A stretch of DNA of 64,000 nucleotides from Chelatococcus sp. (GTDB taxonomy: Bacteria > Pseudomonadota > Alphaproteobacteria > Rhizobiales > Beijerinckiaceae): the NCBI GenBank assembly GCA_003248805.1, contig QFQY01000008.1, forward strand, positions 124,001-188,000, in the 5' to 3' direction. Below, in pieces: positions 8,411 through 17,450 of this stretch. A program made the position numbers and the translations under genes. Position 1 is the first letter of the stretch. Each line of letters starts with the position of its first letter. A model generated the notes under the pieces. That model saw nothing but the letters and a program-made list of their open reading frames with translations. It made no database searches and was not told where the DNA came from.

Positions 8411-9091
8411 TCAGCCGTTCTGCTGCGCCAGCGCGTCTAGCACCATCTTGGTGGCGCCCGAAATGTCGCCGAGCTTCTCGCCCTTGCGGACGCGGTCCTG
8501 GGTGCGCTCGCCGCGCTCCTGCCGGGCGATGGCCGCGTCGGCGATCGCCTCGGCCTCGTCGCGCGGCAGCACCAGAACCCCGGATTCGTCGGCGAGGATG
8601 ACGTCGCCCGCCTTGACCGGCACGTTGCCGCAGGAGATCGGCAGGTTGAGCGTGCCGCCGAGATTGTAGAGGCGAGTGGTGATGGGCGACATGCCCCGGC
8701 ACCACATCGGGAAGTCGCTGTCCTGGATCTCGGTCAGGTCCGTGCAGGGGCCGTCGACGATGCCGCCGACCGCACCCGCCGCCTTCGCCGCGACGGTGAC
8801 GCCGCCGCCCCAGCAGGCATGCTTGTCGTCGCCGAGACGGTCGACCACGAGGATGTCGCCCGGGCGCAGCAGGCCGAGCGTGTGGTGGAGCAGCGTCGAA
8901 TCCTGTCCGGGAATGGCCAGCGTCACGGCGGCGGCGGCGATGCGCTTGGTGCGCAGCAGCGGCTGGATGCCGCGATCCATGAAGCCCCAGTGCTGCGAGT
9001 GGCCGATCGTCGCCGTCTCGACCTTGAGCAGCTTTTCGACGAGGGCGGCCGGGAGCTGTTCCGGCATGGGGGCGATACGGTAGTCGGGCAT
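8411..9091 (-). CDS. RraA-like / 4-hydroxy-4-methyl-2-oxoglutarate aldolase-family protein
   Basis: A 226-residue RraA-fold protein. Family members include the RNase E inhibitor RraA and Mg-dependent HMG/oxaloacetate lyases. The diagnostic core is VTVAAKAAGAVGGIVDG, then PCTDL, then FPMWCRG. In lyases the Asp of the 'R-D' pair binds the metal and the Arg contacts the substrate; here the pair reads T-D, so the Asp is kept and the Arg is lost. The start at 9091 gives the standard family N-terminus. It sits between the Pot-like permease and the Ntn hydrolase, with 11- and 14-base gaps, so it is very probably an enzyme of this pathway (keto-acid lyase) rather than an RNase regulator. Confidence 0.82.
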   Translation of the reverse strand: MPDYRIAPMPEQLPAALVEKLLKVETATIGHSQHWGFMDRGIQPLLRTKRIAAAAVTLAIPGQDSTLLHHTLGLLRPGDILVVDRLGDDKHACWGGGVTVAAKAAGAVGGIVDGPCTDLTEIQDSDFPMWCRGMSPITTRLYNLGGTLNLPISCGNVPVKAGDVILADESGVLVLPRDEAEAIADAAIARQERGERTQDRVRKGEKLGDISGATKMVLDALAQQNG

Positions 9092-9102
9092 CTGTGTATC
9101 TC

Positions 9103-9891
9103 CTATTTGCCGACGGCGCGGGCGACGCCGACGAGGCGTTCGACCGCGACGACGACGATCAGCGTGGCGATGATGAGGACGACGGAGAGCGCCGCGATCA
9201 GCGGGTCGGTGCGGCCTTCGACATAGCGCACCATCTCGACCGGCAGCGTCGAGGCGCGCGGCCCGGAGATGAAGAGCGAGATCACCGACTCGTCGAAGGA
9301 CAGCAGGAAGGACAGGCAGGCGCAGGCGATCAGCCCCGGCGTCGCCAGCGGCAGGGTCACGCGCCTGACCACGCGCGCCGGCGTGGCGCCGAGCGTCGCG
9401 GCCGCGGCCTCGATGTCGTGCGGCAGGTTGGACAGGGCCGTCGTCATCATCCGGATGACGAAGGGCACGGTCACGGTCATGTGGCCGAGCACGAGGCCGG
9501 GCAGGCTCGCGGTCAGCCTGAGCGGGGTGAAGAACAGCAGCAGCGCGAGGCCGGTGATCAGCGTCGGCAGCAGTAGCGGCGCGAGGAAGAAGCCCGTCAG
9601 CGCGTCCCTGCCACGGAACTCGCCCTTGGCGAGCGCCAGCGCCGCCGGCACGCCGACCGCGAGCGACAGCACCGTCACCACGCTCGCGATCTGCACGCTC
9701 AGCCACAGCGCAGAGAGCAGCGGAGCATGCGAGGCGAGTTGCTGGAACCAGCGCAGCGAATAGCCCGAGGGCGGGAACAGGATGAAGCTGTCGGCCGAGA
9801 AGGCCAGCATCACCACGACGACGATCGGCGCCAGGATCAGCCCGTAGACGAGGGCCGCAAGGCCGGACAGGACGGGACCGGCACCATTCAT
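9103..9891 (-). CDS. ABC transporter permease, PotC-like
   Basis: Inner-membrane permease of a spermidine/putrescine-type (PotABCD) importer; 262 residues with about six hydrophobic segments. The cytoplasmic coupling loop EAAATLGATPARVVRRVTLPLATPG is the EAA motif (EAAxxLGAxxxxxFxxVxLPxxxPG). The N-terminus overlaps the stop of the upstream permease by 4 bases. It works with the permease at 9888-10730, the ATPase at 10727-11782 and the binding protein at 11916-12989. The substrate is not predictable from the sequence; this subfamily carries polyamines, opines and organophosphonates among others. Confidence 0.9.
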   Translation of the reverse strand: MNGAGPVLSGLAALVYGLILAPIVVVVMLAFSADSFILFPPSGYSLRWFQQLASHAPLLSALWLSVQIASVVTVLSLAVGVPAALALAKGEFRGRDALTGFFLAPLLLPTLITGLALLLFFTPLRLTASLPGLVLGHMTVTVPFVIRMMTTALSNLPHDIEAAAATLGATPARVVRRVTLPLATPGLIACACLSFLLSFDESVISLFISGPRASTLPVEMVRYVEGRTDPLIAALSVVLIIATLIVVVAVERLVGVARAVGK

Positions 9892-10726
9892 CCCTTGAGC
9901 CCCCGCGCCAGGAGGTTGGAGGCGACGAGCAGGAGCAGCAGCAGCGCGAGCGTGTAGATCGCCAGCACGGACGCCACGGGCCAGTTGGTGTTCGTCGTCG
10001 CCTGCTCGAAGATCTCGGTCGCGAGCACGAAGACGCGCCCGCCGCCGAGGAGCTTCGGCGTGATATAGGCCGACATCGAGAGCACGAAGCCCAGCCCCGC
10101 CGCGAGCACCAGGGCCGGCAGGCTGAGCGGCAGCGTCACGCGCAGGAAGGTGCGGATGGGAGAGGCGCCGAGCGAGCGAGCCGCCTCCTCCAGCGTGCGG
10201 TCGAGCCGGCCGAAGCCGGCGAGCAGCGCCAGGATCATGTAGGGCATGATGCTTTCGGCCAGGCCGATGGTGACGCCGGTCCCGTTGAAGACGAGCTTGA
10301 GCGGCGCCGAGATCAGCCCGAGCGACTGGAGCGCCGTGTTGACGAGGCCGCGGTCGCCCAGGATGGCGAGCCAGCCGAAGACGCGCACCACGCTGGAGAT
10401 CAGCATCGGCAGGATCGCGATCACGGCGAGCAGACCGCGAAAGCGCGAGGTCGTGCGGAAGAGGAAGAGTGACAGCGGGTAGGACAGGGCGAGCGCGATC
10501 GCCGTGGCGCTGAGCGAGAGCTGCAGCGAGTTCAGCGTCAGCTCGAAGGTGAAGCCGTCAGCGAAGAGCTCTGTCACCGTCTTCAGCGACCACGCTTCGA
10601 TCATCGCGCCGGTGGGGCCGACCTCGTTGAAGGCGTTGCGCAGAAGCAGCAGCGTCGGCCATGCATAGACGACCAGCACGAACAGCCCTGCCGGGATCAG
10701 CAGGAGCGGGAGGCGTGTCGCGCCGG

Positions 10727-10730
<4 letters not shown>
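9888..10730 (-). CDS. ABC transporter permease, PotB-like
   Basis: Second permease of the Pot-like importer, 280 residues with about six membrane segments. The EAA coupling motif reads LEEAARSLGASPIRTFLRVTLP. The start at 10730 (MTGATRLPLLLIP) lies in an ATGA overlap with the ATPase gene; the longer upstream open frame is the shadow of that ATPase gene. The 4-base overlaps on both sides imply coupled synthesis of ATPase and both permeases. Confidence 0.9.
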
Positions 10731-11782
<1,052 letters not shown>

Positions 11783-11825
11783 GCGTTTTCCAGCTTCTCT
11801 GCGGTCAGGGAGATGGGGACACGTG

Positions 11826-11902
11826 CGTCATTCTCGGGCGCAGCGAAGCGAAGTCCCGAGAATCTCCGGGGAGAGATGCCCGGGTCGAGCCCGGGCATGA
11901 CG
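11826..11902. repeat. CGTCAT...ATGACG dispersed palindromic element
   Basis: The intergenic element begins CGTCAT and ends ATGACG. Internally it has TTCTCGGG...CCCGAGAA and GCCCGGG...CCCGGGC arms. It sits in the 133-base gap between the Pot-like binding protein and its ATPase. Similar elements are at 25029-25122 and 46522-46615. Such repeats are often translated as spurious 'MPGLDPGIS' ORFs. In RNA it could form hairpins that dampen expression of ATPase and permeases relative to the binding protein, a common arrangement (inference). Confidence 0.75.
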
Positions 11903-11915
11903 AGCACTGCTCGCA

Positions 11916-12989
11916 TCACCGCGCCGCCGAAATCACTTCGCGCCGCCAGCGGTTGTTCCACTGGTCGCGCACCTTGAGGATGTCGTTCCAGTCGACCGGG
12001 ATCATGTTGGCCCGGCTTTCGGGGGCTGCCGCCGTGCGCGCCACGGCCTTGGGGTCGATCTGCGCCTTGGCGTTGGTCGGCGCGTAGAACATCCGCTCGG
12101 TGAAGGCCTTCTGCGCCGGCTGCGACAGCGCGTATTTCACGAAGGCCGCCGCCGCCGCGCGGTTCTTGGAGCCGGCGGTCAGGTTGATCGTGTTGATCTG
12201 GAAGACCGAGCCCTCCGGCGGCAGCAGCGTGCCGATGCGGCCGTTCGACTGGTCGCCATAGAGCTGCGAGCGGGCGTTCCAGCCGGTCGCGACCTTCACC
12301 ACGCCGTTCAGGATCAGCGAATAGCCGTCCGGATTGGGCTCGAAGGTGTTCACGGAGGGAGCGAGCTCCTTGAGCCGCTTCATCGCCGCGTCGATCGACT
12401 TGCGGTAGTCGCCGCCCTCCATCTTCTCGACCATCGCGGTCAGCGCCAGGCCCTGGATGTTGGGCGGTGCCGAGATCGCGAGCTGGCCCTTGAGGTCGGG
12501 GCGCCAGAGATCGGCCAGCTTGGCCAGCGGCGGCTTGAGGTTCTGCGTGTCGTAGACCAGCACGAGATGGTCGAAGGTCACCGCCGGGCCGAACTCGCCG
12601 CCGGCGGCGCGCGCCTCCGGCAGCAGCTCGTCGAGAACCGGGAACTCGGCCGGGGTGAGCTTCTCGAACAGCCCCTCGATGTTGCCGATGCTCGAGGTGG
12701 TGACGTCCATGATGACGACGTCGATCTGCGGGTCGGCCTTCTGGGCCCGCACCGAGCCGACCATCTGTGCCGAGGTCCCGCCCGGCGCATAGTTCACCTT
12801 CACGCCCGGATTGGCGGCCAGGAAAGGCTCGACCACCGCCTTCGTGTAGTTGTCCTGGAAGATGCCCGAATAGGACATCAGCGTGATCTGCCCGCTGAGA
12901 CCCTGGGCTCCGGCCCCTTGGCTGCGCAGGACGGCGGGCATGGCGATGGTGGCGAGACCCGTCTTGAGGATGAGGCGGCGTGTCGGCAT
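11916..12989 (-). CDS. ABC transporter substrate-binding protein, PotD-like
   Basis: Periplasmic binding protein for the Pot-like importer, 357 residues. The start at 12989 follows AGGAGG at a good distance. A twin-arginine-like signal (MPTRRLILKTGLATIAMPAV) ends near AGAQG. The mature protein has the family-1 extracellular-solute-binding pattern: ITLMSYSGIFQDNY, PQIDVVIMD, and DWNDILKVRDQWNNRWRRE at the end. It heads the Pot-like block behind a 77-base gap after the creatininase gene. The substrate is unknown. Confidence 0.88.
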   Translation of the reverse strand: MPTRRLILKTGLATIAMPAVLRSQGAGAQGLSGQITLMSYSGIFQDNYTKAVVEPFLAANPGVKVNYAPGGTSAQMVGSVRAQKADPQIDVVIMDVTTSSIGNIEGLFEKLTPAEFPVLDELLPEARAAGGEFGPAVTFDHLVLVYDTQNLKPPLAKLADLWRPDLKGQLAISAPPNIQGLALTAMVEKMEGGDYRKSIDAAMKRLKELAPSVNTFEPNPDGYSLILNGVVKVATGWNARSQLYGDQSNGRIGTLLPPEGSVFQINTINLTAGSKNRAAAAAFVKYALSQPAQKAFTERMFYAPTNAKAQIDPKAVARTAAAPESRANMIPVDWNDILKVRDQWNNRWRREVISAAR

Positions 12990-13066
12990 GGAAACCTCCT
13001 GCGTGGGGCGGACCCTTGCGGGCGATGGGGCGAAAGCCGCCGCGGCGGTCCGCGGCGGCGTTGGCG

Positions 13067-13894
13067 TCAGGCCGGGACCTTGCTCGCGAAATGCGCGATG
13101 AAGCGGGCGCAGATGTCGGTGAGCTTCTCGGTCAGCGCGGCGCCTGTCTCGGCCGAGCACAGGCGCGGATCGCCCTTGGCGACGCCGAGATTGTAGGTCT
13201 CGTCATACTCGTTCGGCATCGCGACCTCGTGGCCCTCGAAGCTCGCGAGGCCGAGGCCGGTGAACGGCAGGTCGAGCACCGGGTCCCGCTTCAGCGGCTT
13301 GCCGTCGGGGATCAGGTCCTTGCGGATCAGCTCGGGGAAGAGATGCAGGCCGATCGAGGTCAGCGGGTCGGAGCCGTGGCCGGCGACCGCCGCCGCCTTG
13401 TCGGCGCCGCCGAGGATGCCCGGCAGCAGGCCGTAGCCGATGCGCCAGAGATAGAGGCTCGGCAGCACGATCTGCTCGCGCAGGTAGAGATCGCGCGCGA
13501 CCTCGGAGATCGGCCCGACATTGCCGCCATGCCCGTTGATGACGATGATCCGGGTCAGCCCGTTGCGATGGAGCGAATCCACCATCTCGGCGATCACCGT
13601 GGTCAGGGTCGCCTGCGAGATGGCGATGCCGCCGACCATCGAGCCGAACCAGTCGGCGCCGCCGAAGGGCAGCACGGGGGCGACGAGCGTGCGCGTGCCA
13701 GCCTTGCTGGCGCGGATGGCGGCGAGCTCCGCGATCTTCTCGGCGAGCAGGTAGTCGCCCATCGGGGCATGCGGGCCCTGGTCCTCATGGCTGCCCATCG
13801 GCAGCAGGATGACCGGGTTGTCCTTCAGGATCTCGCGGGCCTCCCCGCCCGTGATCGTCCCCATATGGACGAGGGGATCTGTCTTGGCAGCCAT
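13067..13894 (-). CDS. Creatininase-family amidohydrolase
   Basis: A 275-residue creatininase-family metal-dependent amidohydrolase. Family members open cyclic amides (creatinine) or act in mycofactocin and riboflavin/F420 pathways. Metal-ligand landmarks are LLPMGSHEDQGPHAPMGDY near residues 30-48 (Glu and Asp ligands), VINGHGGN near residue 120 with a conserved His, and a Glu in FEGHEVAM. The gene lies between the peptide-type permease and the Pot-like binding protein, so it is a good candidate for the first cytosolic amide-hydrolysing step on an imported compound. The exact substrate cannot be read from the sequence. Confidence 0.85.
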   Translation of the reverse strand: MAAKTDPLVHMGTITGGEAREILKDNPVILLPMGSHEDQGPHAPMGDYLLAEKIAELAAIRASKAGTRTLVAPVLPFGGADWFGSMVGGIAISQATLTTVIAEMVDSLHRNGLTRIIVINGHGGNVGPISEVARDLYLREQIVLPSLYLWRIGYGLLPGILGGADKAAAVAGHGSDPLTSIGLHLFPELIRKDLIPDGKPLKRDPVLDLPFTGLGLASFEGHEVAMPNEYDETYNLGVAKGDPRLCSAETGAALTEKLTDICARFIAHFASKVPA

Positions 13895-13942
13895 GATGTT
13901 TCAGTCCTTGCTGGTGGCGCGGCGCGCCGGGTCGAAAACGGG

Positions 13943-14746
13943 TCAGCGCTCCCTGGTGCGCGGGTCGAGCCTGTCGCGCAGGCCGTCGCAGAGCAGGTTC
14001 ATGGCGAGGATGGTCACCGTCAGCACGGCGCAGGGCCAGACCAGCAGCAGGGGCGCCTGCTCCATGGTGGCGCGCGCGCCGCGGATCATCAGCCCCCAGG
14101 AGGGAGCCGGCGGCACCACGCCGAGGCCGAGGAAGGAGAGCCCGCTCTCCAGCACGACGGCCGCCGCGACCGCGAGCGAGAGCTGCACCAGGATCGGGCC
14201 GGCGATGTTCGGCAGCACGGTGCGGAAGAGCAGGTAGGAGCTCGGCGCGCCGAGCGCCCGCGCGGCCTCGACATAGTCGCGCCCCTTCACCGAAAGCACC
14301 TCGGCATGGGTCACGCGGGCGAAGCCGGGCAGGTAGAGCACCGAGAGCACGAGGATCAGCGTCGCGGCGCCGGGGCCGAGCAGCGTCACCGCCAGCAGGG
14401 CCAGCAGCACCGGCGGGAAGCACAGCACGATGTCCATGCTGCGCACGGAGAGGAACGCCGCCGCGCCCTTGCCCCAGCCGCCGATCAGCCCGAGCGTGAC
14501 GCCGACCACGCCCGCGAACAGCGCCGAGGTGAAGGCGACGGCGAGGCTGGTGCGCGCGCCCCAGACGAGGCGCGAGAGCACGTCCCGGCCGAACTCGTCG
14601 CGCCCGAGCCAGGAGCCCGGCATCGGCCCGGCGAGCCGGTGCGCGACGTCCTGGCGGATCGGATCCGGCAGGGGGAAGAGCGGCGCGCAGAGCGCCGCCA
14701 GGATGATGAGGGCGACGAAGCCGCCGGGGAGCCAGAGGCGCTTCAT
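13943..14746 (-). CDS. ABC transporter permease, DppC-like
   Basis: Second permease of a dipeptide/oligopeptide/nickel-type (Dpp/Opp) importer, 267 residues with about six membrane segments. It has the usual N-terminal GRDEFGRDVLSRLVWGARTS motif and the EAA loop YVEAARALGAPSSYLLFRTVLPNI. Its start lies 13 bases after the dppB-like stop, in a short tandem duplication (14743-14776). No cognate DppD/DppF ATPase gene is present in the operon. Confidence 0.9.
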   Translation of the reverse strand: MKRLWLPGGFVALIILAALCAPLFPLPDPIRQDVAHRLAGPMPGSWLGRDEFGRDVLSRLVWGARTSLAVAFTSALFAGVVGVTLGLIGGWGKGAAAFLSVRSMDIVLCFPPVLLALLAVTLLGPGAATLILVLSVLYLPGFARVTHAEVLSVKGRDYVEAARALGAPSSYLLFRTVLPNIAGPILVQLSLAVAAAVVLESGLSFLGLGVVPPAPSWGLMIRGARATMEQAPLLLVWPCAVLTVTILAMNLLCDGLRDRLDPRTRER

Positions 14747-14776
14747 GCGTGGGCGACCGTCATGCGTGGGCGACCC
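14743..14776. repeat. Tandem duplication of the dppB/dppC junction
   Basis: Two copies of a 16-17-base unit containing ATGA (minus strand) stand in tandem. One ends the dppB-like frame and the other supplies the dppC-like start codon. Collapsing the duplication restores a standard ATGA stop-start overlap, so this looks like a recent slippage duplication that separated two coupled genes by 13 bases. Confidence 0.8.
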
Positions 14777-15716
14777 GGGGATCGAGCGCGGCGTGGATGA
14801 CCTCGACGGCGAGGTTGATCAGCAGGAACAGCACCGAGATCGTCAGAACGATGCCGACCACCATCGGATAGTCGCGGCTCTCCACGGCGCGCAGCAGCGG
14901 CGTCGACATCCCCGGCCAGTTGAAGACGTATTCGACCAGCACCGTGCCGCCGAGCAGCGTGCCCATATGCAGGCCGAGCACCGTGACCACCGGGTTCAGC
15001 GCGTTGCGCAGCACATGCACGACGATCACGCGCCGGGGCGAGACGCCCTTGGCGCGGGCGGTGCGGACATAGTCGTGCGCCAGCGCGTCGAGCATCGCGG
15101 CGCGCGTCATCCTGAAGAGCACCGCGGCCAGGCCCTTGGCGATGGCGATGGCGGGCAGGGTCAGGAGCTTCAGATGCTGCGCCGGGTCCTGCGCGAAGGC
15201 GACGAAACCGCCCGCCGGCATGATCCTGAGCGTCTGCGCGAAGAGCAGCACGAGCAGCGTGCCGACGACGAAGACCGGCACGGCGAGCAGCAGCGCCGTG
15301 ATCCAGGACGCGACCCTGTCGAACAGCCCGCCGCGATGGATCGCGGCATAGACGCCGGCGGGCACGCCGACGAGAATCGAGAGCACGGTGCCGGCGCCGA
15401 TCAGCTCCAGCGTGCGCGGCAACCTGAGGCCGATCTCGTGCAGCACCGGGTAGTCGTCGACCAGCGAGGTGCCGAGGTCGCCCCGCAGCAGCCCGGCGAG
15501 GAAGGCGCCGTACTGGACGAGCAGGGGCTGGTCGAGCCCGAGCTTCTCGCGCAGCTCCGCGACGGAGGCCGGGTCCGGCGAGACGCCGCCCGTGGAGAGC
15601 AGGAGTTCCGCCGGATCGCCCGGCACCATGTGCAGCGACAGGAAGACGATGGTCGCGACCAGCCAGGCGAGGCCCACGGCCGTCGTCAGCTTGCGCGCAA
15701 ACCAGGCGGCGCTCAT
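14760..15716 (-). CDS. ABC transporter permease, DppB-like
   Basis: First permease of the Dpp/Opp-type importer, 318 residues with about six membrane segments. It starts with the typical LTTAVGLAWLVATIVFLSLHMVPGDPAE segment and carries the coupling loop DYVRTARAKGVSPRRVIVVHVLRNAL. The C-terminus (VEVIHAALDPRVAHA) is also family-typical. Its ATG overlaps the stop of the binding-protein gene by 4 bases. Confidence 0.91.
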   Translation of the reverse strand: MSAAWFARKLTTAVGLAWLVATIVFLSLHMVPGDPAELLLSTGGVSPDPASVAELREKLGLDQPLLVQYGAFLAGLLRGDLGTSLVDDYPVLHEIGLRLPRTLELIGAGTVLSILVGVPAGVYAAIHRGGLFDRVASWITALLLAVPVFVVGTLLVLLFAQTLRIMPAGGFVAFAQDPAQHLKLLTLPAIAIAKGLAAVLFRMTRAAMLDALAHDYVRTARAKGVSPRRVIVVHVLRNALNPVVTVLGLHMGTLLGGTVLVEYVFNWPGMSTPLLRAVESRDYPMVVGIVLTISVLFLLINLAVEVIHAALDPRVAHA

Positions 15717-17245
15717 CCGAAGAACGTCTGTTCGAGCATGTTCCCGGACGAGTTCGAGAGCGCGCCGGGCAGATTGACGAAGCCCTCGATGCTCTTGTCC
15801 ATGCCGTAGCCCTGCGAGCGCCAGGCCAGGCCGATCATCGGCACCTCTTCCAGCGCGGCACGCTGCATGTCCTTGTAGATCTCGACGCGCTTGGCCTGGT
15901 CGAACTCAGCCCGCCCCTTCGCCAGCGCGGCGACCGTGCGCGGCGCGTCGACGCGGAAGGAGCGTCCATGGGCCGGCGACAGCGAGGTGTCGAGCACGAC
16001 GGTCAGCCCGTCCGGGTCGTTGTTGTCGGCGGAGACGCCGTGGATCGCGATGTCGTACTGGCCCTTGGAGCCGCGGGCGACGCGGGTCGACCAGTCGGGC
16101 AGCTGCAATTCGCACTGGATGCCGACGGCGGCGAGATGCTGCTGCACGATCTCGGCGGTGTCCTTGTGCATGCCGAACTGCGCGGTGGCGAGCAGCGTCG
16201 TCTGGAAGCCGTTGGCGAAGCCGGCCTCCGTCAGCAGCGCCTTGGCGCGGGCCGGATCGTAGTTCCAGCCATGGGCGAGCTCCTTGTCCCACCAGGGCGT
16301 GCCCTCGACGATCGGAAGGCCCTCGAGCGGCTTGCCGCGCCCGAAGAAGGCGACCTTGACGATGTCCTCGCGCCGGACGGCATGGGCGACGGCGCGGCGC
16401 ACGCGCGGGTCGTTGAAGGGCGGCTTGGTGCCGTTGAAGAGCACGTCCATGAACGGCCCTTCCTGCGTCGTGAGCTTCAGGCGCGGATCGGCCTCGACCG
16501 CCGCCATCGACTGCCACGGCACGTATTCGATCATGTCGACGTCGCCGGACTGCAGCGCCGCGTAGCGCAGGTTCTCGTCGGCATAGACGACGAACTTGAT
16601 GCCCTTCACCTTCGGGATGCCGGGCTTGTAGAATTTGTCGAACGGCGCAAGGTCGAGCGAGGAGCCGCGCTCCTGCCCGACGAGGCGGAACGGCCCGGCG
16701 CCGATCGGCTCGGCCGGCGTCGATTTCCGCGAGAGGATGAAGGTGTTGTAGTTGCCGAACCAGTTCGGCAGCGTCGCCTGCGGTTCCTTGGTGACCAGGC
16801 GGATCGTCGTCGGGTTCGGGATTTCGACCCGGTCGATGCCCTGGAACTGCGAGCGCATATAGGCGGTCGATTTCTCCCCGGCGATCTGTTCGATCGACCA
16901 TTTCACGTCCTCGGCCGTGACCGGGTCGCCATTGTGGAAGACGCAGCCCTGGCGGAGCTTGAAGACCCAGGCGCCGTCGCCGTCGAGCGACCAGGATTCG
17001 GCCAGCTCCCCGCGCAGATTGCCGTCCGGCCCGTAGGAGACGAGGCTGCGGTGGATCAGCATCTTCACCGTGCCGGCCGAGGCGCCGGTCGAGACCCATG
17101 GCTGGAGATTGGGCGGAAAGGCCGACAGCCCGTAGCGCAGGATGCCGCTGGCGCGCTGGGCGCGGGCGGGCCGGGCCAGGAACGGCAGCGTCGCGAGCGG
17201 AGCCGCCATGCCGGCTGCGAGCACTGTGCGGCGTGAGATGGTCAT
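15713..17245 (-). CDS. ABC transporter substrate-binding protein, family 5 (DppA-like)
   Basis: Periplasmic binding protein of the peptide-type importer, 510 residues. A twin-arginine-like signal peptide (MTISRRTVLAAGMAAPLATL) ends near PARAQ. The mature sequence has the SBP_bac_5 landmarks: LAESWSLDGDGAWVFKLRQG, FHNGDPVTAEDVKWSIE, and NDPRVRRAVAHAVRRED. It is the first gene of the 12-gene operon and faces the GntR-type regulator across about 200 bases. Family members carry peptides, glutathione, opines or nickel; which one applies here is not visible. Confidence 0.9.
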   Translation of the reverse strand: MTISRRTVLAAGMAAPLATLPFLARPARAQRASGILRYGLSAFPPNLQPWVSTGASAGTVKMLIHRSLVSYGPDGNLRGELAESWSLDGDGAWVFKLRQGCVFHNGDPVTAEDVKWSIEQIAGEKSTAYMRSQFQGIDRVEIPNPTTIRLVTKEPQATLPNWFGNYNTFILSRKSTPAEPIGAGPFRLVGQERGSSLDLAPFDKFYKPGIPKVKGIKFVVYADENLRYAALQSGDVDMIEYVPWQSMAAVEADPRLKLTTQEGPFMDVLFNGTKPPFNDPRVRRAVAHAVRREDIVKVAFFGRGKPLEGLPIVEGTPWWDKELAHGWNYDPARAKALLTEAGFANGFQTTLLATAQFGMHKDTAEIVQQHLAAVGIQCELQLPDWSTRVARGSKGQYDIAIHGVSADNNDPDGLTVVLDTSLSPAHGRSFRVDAPRTVAALAKGRAEFDQAKRVEIYKDMQRAALEEVPMIGLAWRSQGYGMDKSIEGFVNLPGALSNSSGNMLEQTFFG

Positions 17246-17366
17246 GGGCTTCTCCTCGCTGTCGTCTGCCGCCGGTGCGCTTTCGCGTCTCTCCGGCGTC
17301 CCCGCTCTGGCAAGAAAAGCGCCATTCGCCGCCGGCCGCCAGTCCGCGAACGCATGTGTGTCATGC

Positions 17367-17382
17367 GTCGTGTATACGTGAC
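17367..17382. promoter_or_regulatory. Candidate GntR/FCD operator
   Basis: GTCGTGTATACGTGAC, an imperfect palindrome centred on GTATAC (12 of 16 positions symmetric), lies between the divergent regulator gene and the DppA-like gene. Many FCD-subfamily GntR regulators bind TGTATACA-like sites. The position would let the regulator control both its own gene and the catabolic operon. A second small palindrome, GCATG-N5-CATGC, is at 17352-17366. Confidence 0.5.
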
Positions 17383-17450
17383 GGATTTTTGATGTCTGCG
17401 CCGGAACGTCCTAATCTCGCCCGTTCAGGATGGAGCGGAGGCATGGGCCG

